From Penium margaritaceum (lineage: Eukaryota; Streptophyta; Zygnematophyceae; Desmidiales; Peniaceae): 29,708 nt of DNA. The position numbers were made by a program, and so were the translations under genes. The stretch spans positions 2,208-31,915 of the forward strand of contig SZWC01018734.1 of NCBI GenBank assembly GCA_023375785.1. Direction: 5' to 3'. Below the pieces are notes generated by a model. That model was not told where the DNA came from, did no database searches, and saw nothing but the letters and a program-made list of their open reading frames with translations. Shown here piece after piece: positions 10,947 to 21,445 of the stretch. The stretch's first letter is position 1; every line of letters starts with the position of its first letter.

Positions 10947-10951
10947 AGTGT
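10947..10951. repeat. Target-site duplication AGTGT, right copy
   Basis: Exact match to 7380-7384, confirming both element ends. Confidence 0.9.
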
Positions 10952-11240
10952 AGGCATCATGAGAATGGCCAAAACCTTGATGAAACAAAAGACAACCATG
11001 GGCGTTATACTGATGGAATGTGGTATGTGCCCAAACATGAGGTGTAGGGGCCAGAGCCATGGACGAGGGTGGGGTTGGGAAGGGATGGTTGAGAAGAGAC
11101 CGTAGGAGAAAGGAGAGTTGGTGAAGGGTGGTAAACCGATGCAGCACAGCAAGTGCATCCAAAGGGCAAGGGGGGCAAGAGGAAGGTAAACTTTACATAG
11201 AGGAGATTATAGGAAGCTTTTTAGCACACTTGCCATTGAC
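10952..11240 (-). mobile_element. Possible upstream part of the interrupted copia relic
   Basis: Because the LTR element duplicated AGTGT on insertion, this DNA was originally contiguous with the sequence left of 7380, which is the minus-strand copia relic. A minus frame from 11162 is proline-rich (HPFPTPPSS). This suits the variable linker between integrase and reverse transcriptase, but no conserved motif is visible. The assignment rests mainly on the nested geometry. Confidence 0.4.
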
Positions 11241-11795
11241 TAGGCGTTAGCGCTCAACGCGCTCACGGCGTCAAAACAGGTAGGACGCGAAATGGCAAGA
11301 GTTAGGTAGACAACACGACACAATGTCAAATGTGTTTTCATTGATGAACACATGCAGAGAGGGATAACAAATGACAAGTCCAAAGCATAATTACCTGTCA
11401 CGGCGCACGGTGGGTGTCGCATGCGTCAATGGAAGGTCTCTCCCAAAACCGGCCCAAAAACACCGTTTCGGCCAAAACTCTACGAAGAAAAATCAAAAGG
11501 CTGCGCCGTCTGAACCAAGAGATGCAAAATCTTGAGCCGGACGCTACAATTGGTCACATGCATGATTCTGACACCAATCGGTGGACAGAAAATACAAAAC
11601 ATGCAAATCAGGCTCAAGAGCAAGTCCACCGAGAAAACTCTAGCGTCTGCAGACAGACCGCAAAGCACCCTCGCAAGTACCTAGCGCGTTATTGTAGCTC
11701 ACTGGCAGTTTCTTGTGGATGGAGCCACGACTAGTCGGTGCTCCAGCGCCAGCTGCGTCCGCATCAAGGATAGGCTGCAAAAAAACTACATCACT
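11241..11795. other. Unassigned GC-richer stretch
   Basis: A plus frame with an ATG at 11429 runs to 11734 (about 101 codons) and is Lys/Arg/Gln-rich near its start (LRRKIKRLRRLNQEMQ). It has no recognised domain and no supporting neighbour. A cluster of GCGC-type short palindromes lies near 11246-11275. I do not call a gene. Confidence 0.3.
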
Positions 11796-12010
11796 GCATG
11801 TACATCTACGTCCATATGCATATCCAAATACATGATTATTTCCAATACCATATAAACATCCATATTCATATCTGTATCATATTGATATCCATTTTTGTAT
11901 CCATATCCAGAATTCAAAATCCATGTCCATCTCCATTTCCATACTTGGATCCATTTCCATAACCATGATGTATCTATGTCCATATCCACATGCTGATCCA
12001 TATCAATACT
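11796..12010 (+). repeat. Degenerate TCCATA hexamer array
   Basis: About 215 bp are built from variants of TCCATA, TCCATT and TCCATG with frequent indels. On the minus strand the six-base period gives a Met-Asp/Trp-Lys-rich open frame (12040-11786), which is a by-product of the repeat. It stands about 0.5 kb from an unrelated hexamer array at 12480-12835. Confidence 0.75.
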
Positions 12011-12475
12011 CGTTTGATGTGTACATGGAATGATCCTCATAAATGGACGCTGATGAAAGCAATGTACTCATTTACACCATTTAAGGTAGAAGGTGAGGTG
12101 TAATTTAATACACTAGCTTTCAGATACCTTCGTTGATTTTTATTGTACTTTGTTTTGATGCATGAACCTTGGTTTGGAGGAGATGGTCGTATTTTGAGCC
12201 GTCACAACTGTGGTGTAAATGTGGCATGTAGTCACGTCAAAATTATATTTTCTTAAAGGATATGAACCAACCTCATTTGATCTACTCAAAAAGACATTAT
12301 TGAGTGATTTGTGCTCAATACTTCTTATCTCTTTACTTTTTGTGTCAGGTTCATTACCTCAAATTATTGTTGTCCAGAAAAAAGCAATAGTGGTACACTT
12401 CCAAACAAAAAAAATGTCGGGACCCTTCGCGGAAGGTCCTTTGCTCCGAACGAAGTACCTTAAGTGAAACAGCTT
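12011..12475. other. AT-rich spacer with one GC-rich palindrome
   Basis: No gene is supported; the open frame at 12219-12467 has no ATG start. At 12420-12439 the 20 bases form an interrupted palindrome with GGACC/GGTCC arms and a near-complementary core. It stands just before the hexamer array. Confidence 0.4.
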
Positions 12476-12479
12476 CCTC

Positions 12480-12835
12480 CCAATAGGGAGGACGAAAGTG
12501 AGAGCCAGAGCAAGAGTGACAGAGTGATCAAGAGCGATAGCAAGAGCGAGAGTGAGAATGAGAGAGAGTTCGAGATTGCGAGCGAGAGCGTGAGACAGAG
12601 CGAGAGTGAGACGAAGGGCGTGAGCAAGAGCAACTTCAAAAGCAAGAGCAAGATCCAGAGCAACTTTGAGAGCAAGAGCGAGAGCGTGAGCAAGAGTGTC
12701 AATGTGCGCGTGAGCAAACGCATGAGTAAGAGCAAAGCAAGAGCAAGAGCATTTGGGACATTGAGTGCAAAATTGAGCACGAGCACCACCGAGAGCACCA
12801 TCGAGAGAGCCATCAAGAACGAGAGCAAGAGATAA
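12480..12835 (+). repeat. Degenerate GAGAGC/AAGAGC hexamer array (Ser-Lys/Ser-Glu frame)
   Basis: The sequence is dominated by GAGAGC, AAGAGC, GTGAGC and CGAGAG variants with a six-base period. The plus frame stays open from 12464 to 12835 and reads as alternating Ser with Glu, Lys or Arg (for example SKSESENERE). It lacks an ATG start: the codon after the in-frame stop at 12461 is GTG, and the first Met is deep inside. The minus strand is open as a Leu-rich frame for the same reason. Long openness is expected from a hexamer without stop codons, so this is probably a microsatellite-derived array. A spliced exon of an SR-like protein is the alternative. Confidence 0.7.
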
Positions 12836-13442
12836 AGGGCAATGTGGGAAAAAATACTTGTCTTTGTGACAAGATTACGACAAGAGTGTGACTGAACCTC
12901 CATTTACTCGAGTACGCTCAGCCACCGCAATGCGAACCTGCACCCTGGGTGCACACTTTGTTTTTCAGTCCCCCACTCAGGACCATACCTCTCAGAGGCC
13001 TCACATTTGCTGCGTTGAGGTGTCTCATCACACTTACTGCATTGAGGTGCCTCCATCTCAAGACTTTCCATCAAGATGTCTTGAAGTTGAACGACGTACC
13101 AACTCAAGAGTCCAAAGGCTTTCACAAGGTTGGTGGTCTAAGGTACATGGATGTCATTTTACTCAGTTTATCAAGATCAATCATCCATATTGTTACTCCA
13201 ACCTTGTATCTCTTTCTCATCCATTTCTTGTCCCCCTTTCACTCTTACATACAGCAAATGTGTTGGTGAAGGTGTTGACACATTTAAAGTGATTGCAACG
13301 ACGACATAGACGGAGGTGACATTTGTGGTGACAGAATCTATGATTGCAACACTGAAAACAACAAAATTAAAGGTTTGAAAGTCATTTGATATGCATACAT
13401 TGGGAATATTGGACGAATGGTTATATGTATTTGTGTCAATGT

Positions 13443-13450
<8 letters not shown>
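12836..13450. other. Non-coding spacer
   Basis: No gene is supported. Near 13000-13050 a segment of about 27 bp ending TGCGTTGAGGT is repeated once as TGCATTGAGGT. Open frames here are short and lack recognisable motifs. Confidence 0.35.

Positions 13451-13494
<44 letters not shown>
13451..13494 (+). repeat. (GT)n microsatellite
   Basis: About 22 uninterrupted GT units are preceded by a shorter GT run at 13441-13448. Thr-His frames on the minus strand (13548-13177) come from this repeat. Confidence 0.95.
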
Positions 13495-13495
<1 letters not shown>

Positions 13496-14859
13496 GGTGT
13501 TGTCTGTGTGAGGGTTTTATGACACAAGAGGGTGAATTTGTCACTCACACGCTCACACGTTTTTAGACTTTTTACTCACTCACTAACTCTCTTGCTTACT
13601 CATAAAAGAATCCAAGCTTATGATATTGCATAAGTGTATTCTTTTTCCCTGGTGAATATTTCTCGCTTTGTCTCTTTGCAAGTTGTTGATATCGGGTCAT
13701 GTGTACCTGTGTAGCATTGAATACACGTGATCATCAAATTTGTGCAAAAACCAAGCTTGTTAGACTGCGAGGGCGTTGAAGATAGAGTTTCTCACAGGAT
13801 AGTTTGAATCCATAATGTGCCAAAATGAAGGTATGTAACTCCTATGAGAAAGCCTTCAAATGGAATATTACGAATCTTCCTAGCATGGTCTCTGGTTTTA
13901 ATCTATTTCATGGACAAGCACACACGCATACATTTAATTGTTTTTAGGTCCACACCACAATTGTCTTTTCAAATATTTACTTGTGCAGGACGATAACTCC
14001 TCAAGCCATGAACACGAAGCACCGGGTGTGACACGAGAGAGCCTCCTGGCAGAAAGAGAATGCATTTCATTACTTGCAAGTCCATTCATACCTTTTTTTA
14101 ATATGTCATTTAATCTGGAAATGTACTTGAAAGAGTTAAACCCATTAACTTGTACATCACCCAGCTCGTGGGCCCAATGTTATCACCCATGACGGCGATG
14201 GCAAGCACTGTGACCAGCATCACTGTTACAACCAGATATGCAGGTGAGAATGGAAGTTTTGAGATTTCTATCTGTGTAATGGGCATGGATGGGAATTGAT
14301 TGTTTTGAACTTTGTCCATGGCTATTATGGATAGTGTGGAGTTTCACTTGGATATTCGGTAGTCAATTTCACTGTATGGTTCACACTGCGCAGCTCATGT
14401 CCAAAGCTGAGCATAAGTGGTTATCTCTCACGCTCAACCCCGGTGGTACAAAGCACTAAGTTGAGGGATACAAATGTAGTAACGTCTCTCAAGCGGGATG
14501 TGATGTCGTCAATCACGACAACAACCTTAGTTGTAATGTGTTACTATAATGTTGCACCCAGTGGCGAAGGCACAACAATCGCAACGTGCGACGTCCAGTC
14601 GCCTTCGGTGCCGGTGATGCTACATTAGAGGCCATCATCAACCTACGGTTGTGACGTGAAGCCACCTTTAGTATTGTTGCTGCTGCTACAATTCTCGCAA
14701 TGATTTCTGCTAGAGTGGTTCCCGTTGTCAGCCAACGGTAGTGGCCTCAAGCCACACTAATAAGGGAATTAATTTAAGAAAAGAACAAACAAAAATCAAA
14801 ACTCACCACCTTTTTTTTTGGTTCACCGGAGCTTGGGACATGTGGGCAAGGGGAGCATG
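13495..14859. other. Intergenic stretch with isolated exon-like segments
   Basis: At 14165-14243 a 79-bp segment is bounded by a good acceptor (CACCCAG) and a good donor (CAG|GTGAGA). It is open in one plus phase and reads LVGPMLSPMTAMASTV. A second acceptor-like TTGTGCAG lies near 13989, before an open stretch reading HEHEAPGVTRESLLAERE. I cannot assign either to a family, and no full gene can be assembled. The remainder (14245-14859) shows nothing I recognise. Confidence 0.25.
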
Positions 14860-15320
14860 TTAGAACAGGAGATGTAGAGGAGGGGGAGCGGGAGATGTAG
14901 TGAAATAAGAGGGATGACGAGGAAGGGATAGAAGGATCTCACAAGAAAGGAAGTCAACAAGGCAAGGGGATGGGGAGTAGTTGGTGAAAGAGCCAATAGA
15001 GGGCCTAGGCAAGGTGGAAGGGGTCACACTAGCAGGAATGGGATCACTTGTGAGTCGCGAGACGAAGATAAGAAGTATGACCTCATGAACATCATAAACA
15101 AAGAGGTGTGTAGCTTTATGCATCAACTAGGTTGAGAAGAAGAAGGACATTCTAAAGCGAGGGCAACAGGGGAGGATGGGAAGCAAGAAGGGGAGGTAGG
15201 GGAAGGAATGGGGGATGGCAAGAGTGGAGTTAAAGGAGAGAAAAATTATGGAAATTCATGCTGATGGGAGAGGGGCAAGGGAGGTAGAGGAGAAGAGGGC
15301 ATTCATGGTCAATCACCTCA
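14860..15320 (-). mobile_element. Proline-rich copia-like debris
   Basis: A minus frame (15126-14860) reads Pro/Ser-rich sequence such as TPSTLPRPS and TTSPAPPPL. This is similar in character to the linker region of the better-preserved copia relic at 17004-17430. The sense strand is pyrimidine-rich like the other copia pieces here. No catalytic motif is present, so the assignment is by resemblance only. Confidence 0.3.
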
Positions 15321-15806
15321 AAAAAATACACTCTTCATACACTGTACATGTCAAATGGAAATTTCATCGTAACTTCATGGAAGTCACGTTACAATTCACT
15401 TTACTACGTGTGTTCATACATGTTTGCATGTATTTGTATGCCTTAACATGCAAACGTTCTTGGAAGGCTGGTAATCAAAATGTAAAAACCCAACAAAGAC
15501 CATGAATTCTTTTCCCACATCTACATTTACAGCTCCTTTAGAGGGACGTTCATTTTTCTTTAGGCCTTAAATCTGCTACTATTGTAAAGAATGAGAATCT
15601 CTATTCCTCGATGCGCAAGTACGAAGAGATACAATTGACACCGTGTTATTGCCTGGGTTAAGGGTTTCACTTTTCTCTTTCCCGGGCTCCTGCTCGGCCC
15701 CACGGTAGCAAGGCCCAACAAGTTCCCTTCAGTCACAGAGGGGTATTTTGTATCCCCCACTCGAATCCCTCGCAAACGTTTTTTCAACCGTCATATGTGT
15801 GGCAAC
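15321..15806. other. Unassigned spacer
   Basis: A 75-codon minus frame (15787-15560) crosses a GC-richer patch at 15650-15780 with no recognisable domain. The patch stands out from the AT-rich flanks and could be an inserted organelle or repeat fragment, but I cannot identify it. Confidence 0.25.
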
Positions 15807-16207
15807 GTCTAGTCGATGGTTGTCGATCATCGATTGTCATCTATGTATAGAAGATCAAATCGTACATAGTCAATCATCAATCGTCACAGATTCACAGTTG
15901 ACGAGTGTTTTTTGACATCTTCTCAAAATACACTCTCTGTATTTTTCACGTGTCCGTCAGATACACTTACCATAGACATCCCCCCAAGACACTTTACCCT
16001 TTGCGGGGATCTTCGGCTCTCATGTTGCTCCCCATCCAAAACAGGTAAAGTGTATTAGCATAGTGTATATGATGTGTGTATCTGACAGACATGTGAAAAA
16101 TACACTAATTGTATAGTACACTTAGTGTATTCAAGTAACTCTTGTGCAATACACAACCCAGCTACACAACCCTAATACAGTCATCACTTTGGGGGGGGGG
16201 GAGGGGT
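15807..16207. repeat. Foldback unit, copy 1 of 2
   Basis: This unit starts at CTAGTCGATGG (15809) and ends at a G-run of 10 or more after CACTTT. It contains two inverted-repeat systems. One spans about 15820-15900 (TCGATCATCGATTG against CAATCATCAATCG). The larger has arms about 15925-15998 and 16044-16135, including GTATTTTTCACGTGTC against a mirrored copy at 16076-16105, and a perfect ACACTTTACC/GGTAAAGTGT pair (15989-15998, 16044-16053). No protein is encoded. It resembles a MITE or foldback element. Confidence 0.75.
16191..16202 (+). repeat. Poly-G run
   Basis: Eleven consecutive G (16191-16201) close copy 1 of the foldback unit. The corresponding end of copy 2 has a shorter interrupted run (GGGGGGTGGGG). 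Such runs could form quadruplex DNA. Confidence 0.8.
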
Positions 16208-16262
16208 CCCGACTATGTGCTTACGAGTGTGTAGTATGGTTTCTGCACATATGGATGTCATC

Positions 16263-16660
16263 AACTAGTCGATGGTCGTCGATCGTTGACTGTCTTCTAT
16301 ATATAGATGATCGAATCATACATAGTCAATCATCGACCGTTATAGATTGACGGTCGACGAGTGTTTTTTGACATCTTCTCAAAATACACTTTGTGTGTTT
16401 TTCACGAAGCCGTCCGATACACTAACCATAGACACTCCCCAAATACACTTCAACCTTTTGGGGGGGGAGATCTCCGGCTCCCACGTTGCCCTCCCCCAAA
16501 CAGGTAGTGTATTAGGAGAGTGAATACGATGTGTGTATCCGACAGACATGTGAGAAATACACCAAGTGTATAGAACACTTAGTGTTTTCAAGAAACGATT
16601 GTGCAATACACAACCCAACTACACAACCCGAATACACTTCTCGCTTTGGGGGGTGGGGAA
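16263..16660. repeat. Foldback unit, copy 2 of 2
   Basis: It matches copy 1 in order and content at an offset of 456-457 bp, from CTAGTCGATGG (16265) to the G-rich end near 16650. Both inner inverted-repeat systems are kept. Substitutions are scattered, so the duplication is not recent. Confidence 0.75.
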
Positions 16661-16999
16661 GATGCCGCCGACAAAGAAACAGTGCAAAAATTCCAAAAGT
16701 ACGTTCGTTATGAAGCTTCCTATATTTTGTATCATATTGTTCTCAAAGTAAACACCCACTTTACAAAGGTAACCAATCAGAACATATGAAGACATACATA
16801 CGTCTACTATACATCAAGATGTGAATATCATATTGTTTATTTTTCCCTTGCTAAAAAATTACATTTAATCCCCAAGGCACAAGTTTCATATACGTAGCTT
16901 TCCAAGTGAACTGAATATGACTACCTCCCTAGATAACTTCATGGAAATTTCCTTATACTAGGGACCTGGTACACTAAAAGGGACGTGAATAAGAAGCCC
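16661..16999. other. AT-rich spacer
   Basis: No gene, repeat or RNA is supported between the foldback pair and the copia relic that begins near 17000. Confidence 0.4.
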
Positions 17000-18400
17000 T
17001 CGATCAACCATTCCTCGAAGAGGGAGGCGCTGGAGGTTGAGTAGGCGTTAAGGGGGAAAGTAAAACGAGAGGTGTGGCAGACGTTACAGCATCAGACGGA
17101 AGAGGAGGGGGCACAAACACAGGAGGGAATCCACCTATTGAGGTAAGGGGAGGTAGGGAAAAAAAGGAAGTGCTTGTAGGATGTGGTTGAGTAGTAGACA
17201 AAGAGGGGTGGATGGAATGGGGAAGGGGAGGGGTTCATCATGGGTAGGATGACAACCACAAAGGCAAGAAGAAGACAAGAGGTGATAGGAAGCAAGGGGA
17301 GGGGGTGACAATGGGGGAAAGAGGAAGTGGAAAGAAGGAAAAGGGGCACGAGAAATTGCAAGACCATCAGAGGTGTAGCCCATGACTGAGGAAATAGGCG
17401 AGAGACTACTGCCCACAATAAAGATGCCAAAATTCATTAATGGAAACAAATTCCATGACCAAGATCGATGAGATGATGGGAAGATTAAAATACAATTCCC
17501 ACGAAAACAAGGAGCAACCCCAAGGGTGAGATAGAGGCGGCAAAGCAGAACTAGCTTGCCGCACAAGTAACGGAGAGCTAGGGAAACTATGGCCATGTTG
17601 CCCAACACCACAGCTTGACTAATATTGGTGAAGTGACCAAAGAGGAATAGAAAGGGACTAGTATTTGTAGAAAAAGGTGCATGAAAGATCTTGTTCAGAA
17701 CCCTCGTGTGATGAAAAGATGCCTTTGACCAAGATCTCCTGTAAACATCTAAGAATCCTGCCTTGGCCATCATAATATGAACACACTTGACAAGTGCTCA
17801 TTTCCTGTGCTTAATGGCCCCATTCACCCATGGGGAACATGGGAAAGAGAGCTCAGGAATGATGCTCTCACATTCTAAGATAGATTGGAAAAATGTGCCA
17901 CTACTGTCAGAGTGAATTTAAAATGGGTGGTGACTAGTTTTACACTAAGAAGACAAATACCAAACCCTGATGGTCTAAGCAACATAAATCTTTGCCTAAC
18001 TAAAGAAAACTCACATGAAGCAAGAGAAGTCATCCTTCAAACTTAGAACAAAGATGGCATGCTCTGTGAGTGACTCATCTTGGAGAGGGCCAATGATGTT
18101 TATATGGAATAGCGTGAAGGGAGTAGATGCAATAGAGGGGGAGGAAGGAAAAAGAAGAGGATGTATCTTGTCGACGAAAAAAAATGTCCAATTGGCAACA
18201 CATGGGATGCAGAACAATAAACTAAAAAATACTTCATTAAGAAGATTGTATAGTGTAGTAGCCAAAGTGGACAAAGGAAGGTGGAAAAAGTGGCGATGGA
18301 GGATGTGTAAATTGGTAGAGTGAGAAATAGGGACAAGAGCAACTACATTAGCTATGTGCGCAAAAACGGACAGTGGACCAAGAATCTGATACAAACCTTT
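17000..18400 (-). mobile_element. Ty1/copia integrase relic
   Basis: Read on the minus strand from 18394: a gag-pre-integrase zinc-finger-like stretch (LHRHFFHLP, then CIPC) is followed by FTLFHINIIGP, where the family has HxDIWGP. The first catalytic Asp therefore reads Asn here. Next comes KDDFSCF (family DDxSRxxW). At about 17915-17810 SDSSGTFFQS keeps the second catalytic Asp, and PWVNGAIKHRK matches the QNGxxERKHR motif without its Glu. From 17773 MMAKAGFLDVYRRSWSKA, RVLNKIFHAPFSTNTSPF and LFGH follow the end of the integrase core. A Pro-rich linker fills 17430-17004. Frameshifts and stops break it. No reverse transcriptase follows; the sequence ends against the spacer beside the foldback units. 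Confidence 0.75.
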
Positions 18401-20545
18401 ACTAAGGGGTTTAAAACCACAAAGGACTACACAACCACTGGCAAGATCAATGACAGCAACAAGGGCAAGGGCGTAGATAAACTCCCAAAAAATCCGATTC
18501 AGAAGTCCAGAACCAGCAGAACCAGCATGTAACTTAACAAGAAAACAAGAGGGAACTCGCGAGGGAGGTAAGAAAAATGGTGTTCATAGCGGGGAAAAGG
18601 ATTGTGACACCATAACACATTAACACTAAAATGATCACAGTAATCAGACTAAAGGACAAATAGATTGCGATAGGGGCACATGTCGTCAGTCACAACATTG
18701 TAGAAAATTCAAGATAGAGATACAACACATTGAGTGTTGGAGACAAGGAAGTAACGAATGAGGGGGCAAGGGAGGAAGCAAGACAAGAAACAAAGGCAAC
18801 AAGCATGTCAAACAAGAGAGATGTACAAGCCGGCATCGGACCATTTAGCATACCTCAGCAAGGTACAAACTGGAAGGACCTGAGAGATCCCGTTGAGTGT
18901 ATGCCATACGAGGTCAATAAACGCACAGCCAAGGAGTAAGGCACGCTGACGATTGATGTTTTTACAAAGATCTACAATTGGAGAAGGCATGCATGATGAT
19001 GTTGACCCACAACCAAAGAGTTCTACCAGTGCCATGTTGGGGGAAGATATCAAGGGCATGAGACGGCGTTGGGAGAAGGAGATAAGGCAGACCATCGGAA
19101 AATTAGGCTCATCTAAGGCAGCTACAAGGAAGCAAACTGCATAGGAGTGAAGAATGGTAAGGTGCACTAGCCAAAAAACACCACAATTCCTTTATGTTAC
19201 ATGAAGTGTGAGAGCTAGGGGACAGGAAGTAAGGGCACTGGAAAAGGTGGGCCTAGGAATAACAAATGATTGATCCATTGGGGAGGCAACAATGGTGAAT
19301 GCACGCTCAAAAGGACTTTAGTTCCATCAATGTAGGCACAGAGGACTTGATAGGGAAAGGATAAAGAGTGTACATATTGGAAAGAAGGGAGAAAATTGAG
19401 CAAAGCGATTCAGAATAGTAAAGAGCAAGCAAAATGGCCCACGCCTCACGAGGGTGAGCGAGAAGGGTGGGGGTTAATGCAAACCAATCCAGCTAACAAA
19501 GCGTGACGAAGGGAGTAGAAGAGTAAAGGGGGTGAAAGGCAAGATCACTACAATTTGGGTGATAGAGCGAAAGGGGAGGAGAAGGATCATAGTGCCTCCA
19601 AAGACTGTGCATGTGGGCCCGAGACACAAGGAGAGGGGAAACGTCCCCAAAGAGGTGGTAAGCCACATATGGAGCGCAGAGTATAGAGAGTCAAAATGGA
19701 AAATGTTACTGACAGGCAAAGTGGCCACTGTGTTGCAATCAGGGAAAATCGGAAAGGAACACAACAAGGAGACAATTCATGGACCTAGACAAGAGAGGAA
19801 GAGAGATAATAAGAGAAACAAAGAAAAAAATGGGAGGGAGGCACCAGGTAGACAAGAAAGGAGCTCATATGGGGAAAAGGTCACGCCGGAAGGAAGGGGA
19901 GTCACGCACACTTGTGCCTCTTTTTTAAAATGTGGAAGCACATGTTAAGAGGAGGGGAAAGAACAAGCAAGCAAAGGAATTGACAAAAAATGAGAAACAA
20001 AAATGTAGAGGAAGAATTCCTCAAGGAGAGACAGCGAAGGAAGGGGGAGAAGCCAAGAAGGAAGAGCCACGAGAGAGCAAGCAAACAAAGCTCAAGACAG
20101 TTGAACATGTGACAAATAGAGGGAGGAGAATCGAAAGGATGAAAGGGAGAAAGGGAGAAACTAGGACAGATGGAAGACAAGAGAGAGAGAGGGAGAGAGA
20201 GAGAGATTGAGAAGAGGAGAGCAGAGGGTTGAGAGAATGGCGAGCTAAGGGGAGGGAGGAGGAGATGTAGAGAAAGAAAAGTGAATGAGTGAAATGGAGG
20301 GAAGATGTTTGGAAGCAAGAGAGAGAAGGAAAGTAAGAGAGGATTGGGAGATACAAGGAGAAGAAAGAAGAGAGATTGAAGGAAAGGCAAAAAGGCAATA
20401 AGGGAGAGGAGAGGAAGAGACCATAAAGAGAGGAGTTTTTGATTCCACTCATAGAATTGTGTAAAATACCAACATTCATACATGAAATTGTATTCAACCC
20501 CTAGGCTAAAATTCATATTGTAGAAAATGAAATTGTTAAACAATG
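18401..20545 (-). mobile_element. Probable 5' part of the copia relic (leader/gag)
   Basis: This is the expected gag/protease and leader side of the integrase relic at 17000-18400. Minus-strand frames are open for long stretches (20543-19902, 213 codons; 19767-19474; 19167-18808) but give low-complexity Leu/Ser/Pro/Phe sequence with no zinc knuckle or protease motif. The minus strand is strongly pyrimidine-rich from about 20430 to 19400, like the R-U5 and interior of the element at 7385-10946. I saw no primer binding site. The assignment is by position and composition. Confidence 0.4.
20178..20210 (+). repeat. (GA)n tract
   Basis: An interrupted AGAGAG run lies inside a longer purine-only stretch of the plus strand (about 20110-20430). 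Confidence 0.8.
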
Positions 20546-21445
20546 GAAGCCGATTTTCTAATAGTGACTGACATTGTCAACAAGCACAATCCATGTTTGT
20601 CCGAGACTTTCTAGAAGTCAAGACATATTGCTTCCAACAAAGGGACTAGGAGTGAGGAGTGGAAAAACGGAAGAGGGAAAATGTAGATAGTGGGAATCAT
20701 ATCTCATATGCTTACATGAGGTCCTTGAATGAAAGTAGACGAGTTTTCTTCAGATTGCAAAGTTTGACAAGGTGTACTTGGGTGATCAACATGGAATACT
20801 TTCATTAGTGCAACCCTGGGATTATAAAACAAGCAAACTTTTACCAGCACTACTTCACGAATGACCTCCTCACACCCTTGAAAACAATGGCAAGGTTTAA
20901 AAGCTTAGCTCTTAAGAGAAATATGTTAGCAACCAATAGTAAATCAGACGAGAAAGTGAACCTCCCTAAAAAGGGATCAGCACAACATAATGGTGTGGAA
21001 AACTAGCCCATGAGTGACCATGAAATGGTGCTCAGGCAAGATCCTTTAGGAAAACAAAAGATTCATCAAGAAGAGCACCATATCTGTCTATGTTAGCATG
21101 AATGGGAGATACAAACCTATCATTCATGAAGTAAAGCACAATTGAATGGTCATTGTGGGAAGTAGTAAAGGCGAAGAGATTTGACGAAAGTTTAGCCATT
21201 GTAAAATGCTAGTTGACATTTCTAGAAGTAGCCAAGAATTATTTGCAATGGCTTGGGAAGATTGGGTAGTCCACGTGGAAGGAGAAGACAAAGAACCATA
21301 AAAGTAAAGGAAATTACATCAGCCAAAAAAAAGTACCAACGTTGACTGTTCAAAGGATTTTAAATACTTGTTTAAGGATTTTCAACAAATTACTGATCAG
21401 AGGTGAATAAGTAGACTGAAGACAAAAGGGAAGTTTACGTTGTGT
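20546..21445. other. Intergenic AT-rich DNA
   Basis: No open frame of note and no motif I recognise. It lies between the copia relic and the tandem duplication at 21446. Confidence 0.4.

Noticed and set aside
12460-12903. 147-codon minus-strand Leu-rich membrane protein
   Set aside because: It is the complement of the GAGAGC hexamer array; openness and Leu richness follow from the repeat.
13177-13548. Minus-strand Thr-His repeat protein
   Set aside because: The repeat is the translated (GT)n microsatellite, and no domain flanks it.
15560-15787. 75-codon minus-strand gene or organelle DNA insert
   Set aside because: The GC-richer patch is suggestive, but I could not match it to any organelle gene, and the frame has no motif.
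18380-18396. Reverse-strand primer binding site for the copia relic
   Set aside because: TCTGATACAAA only partly matches the expected complement and falls within the integrase-side open frame, not next to an LTR.
19902-20543. 213-codon minus-strand membrane protein
   Set aside because: It is a low-complexity Leu/Ser/Phe translation of a pyrimidine-only tract, better explained as the leader of a copia relic.
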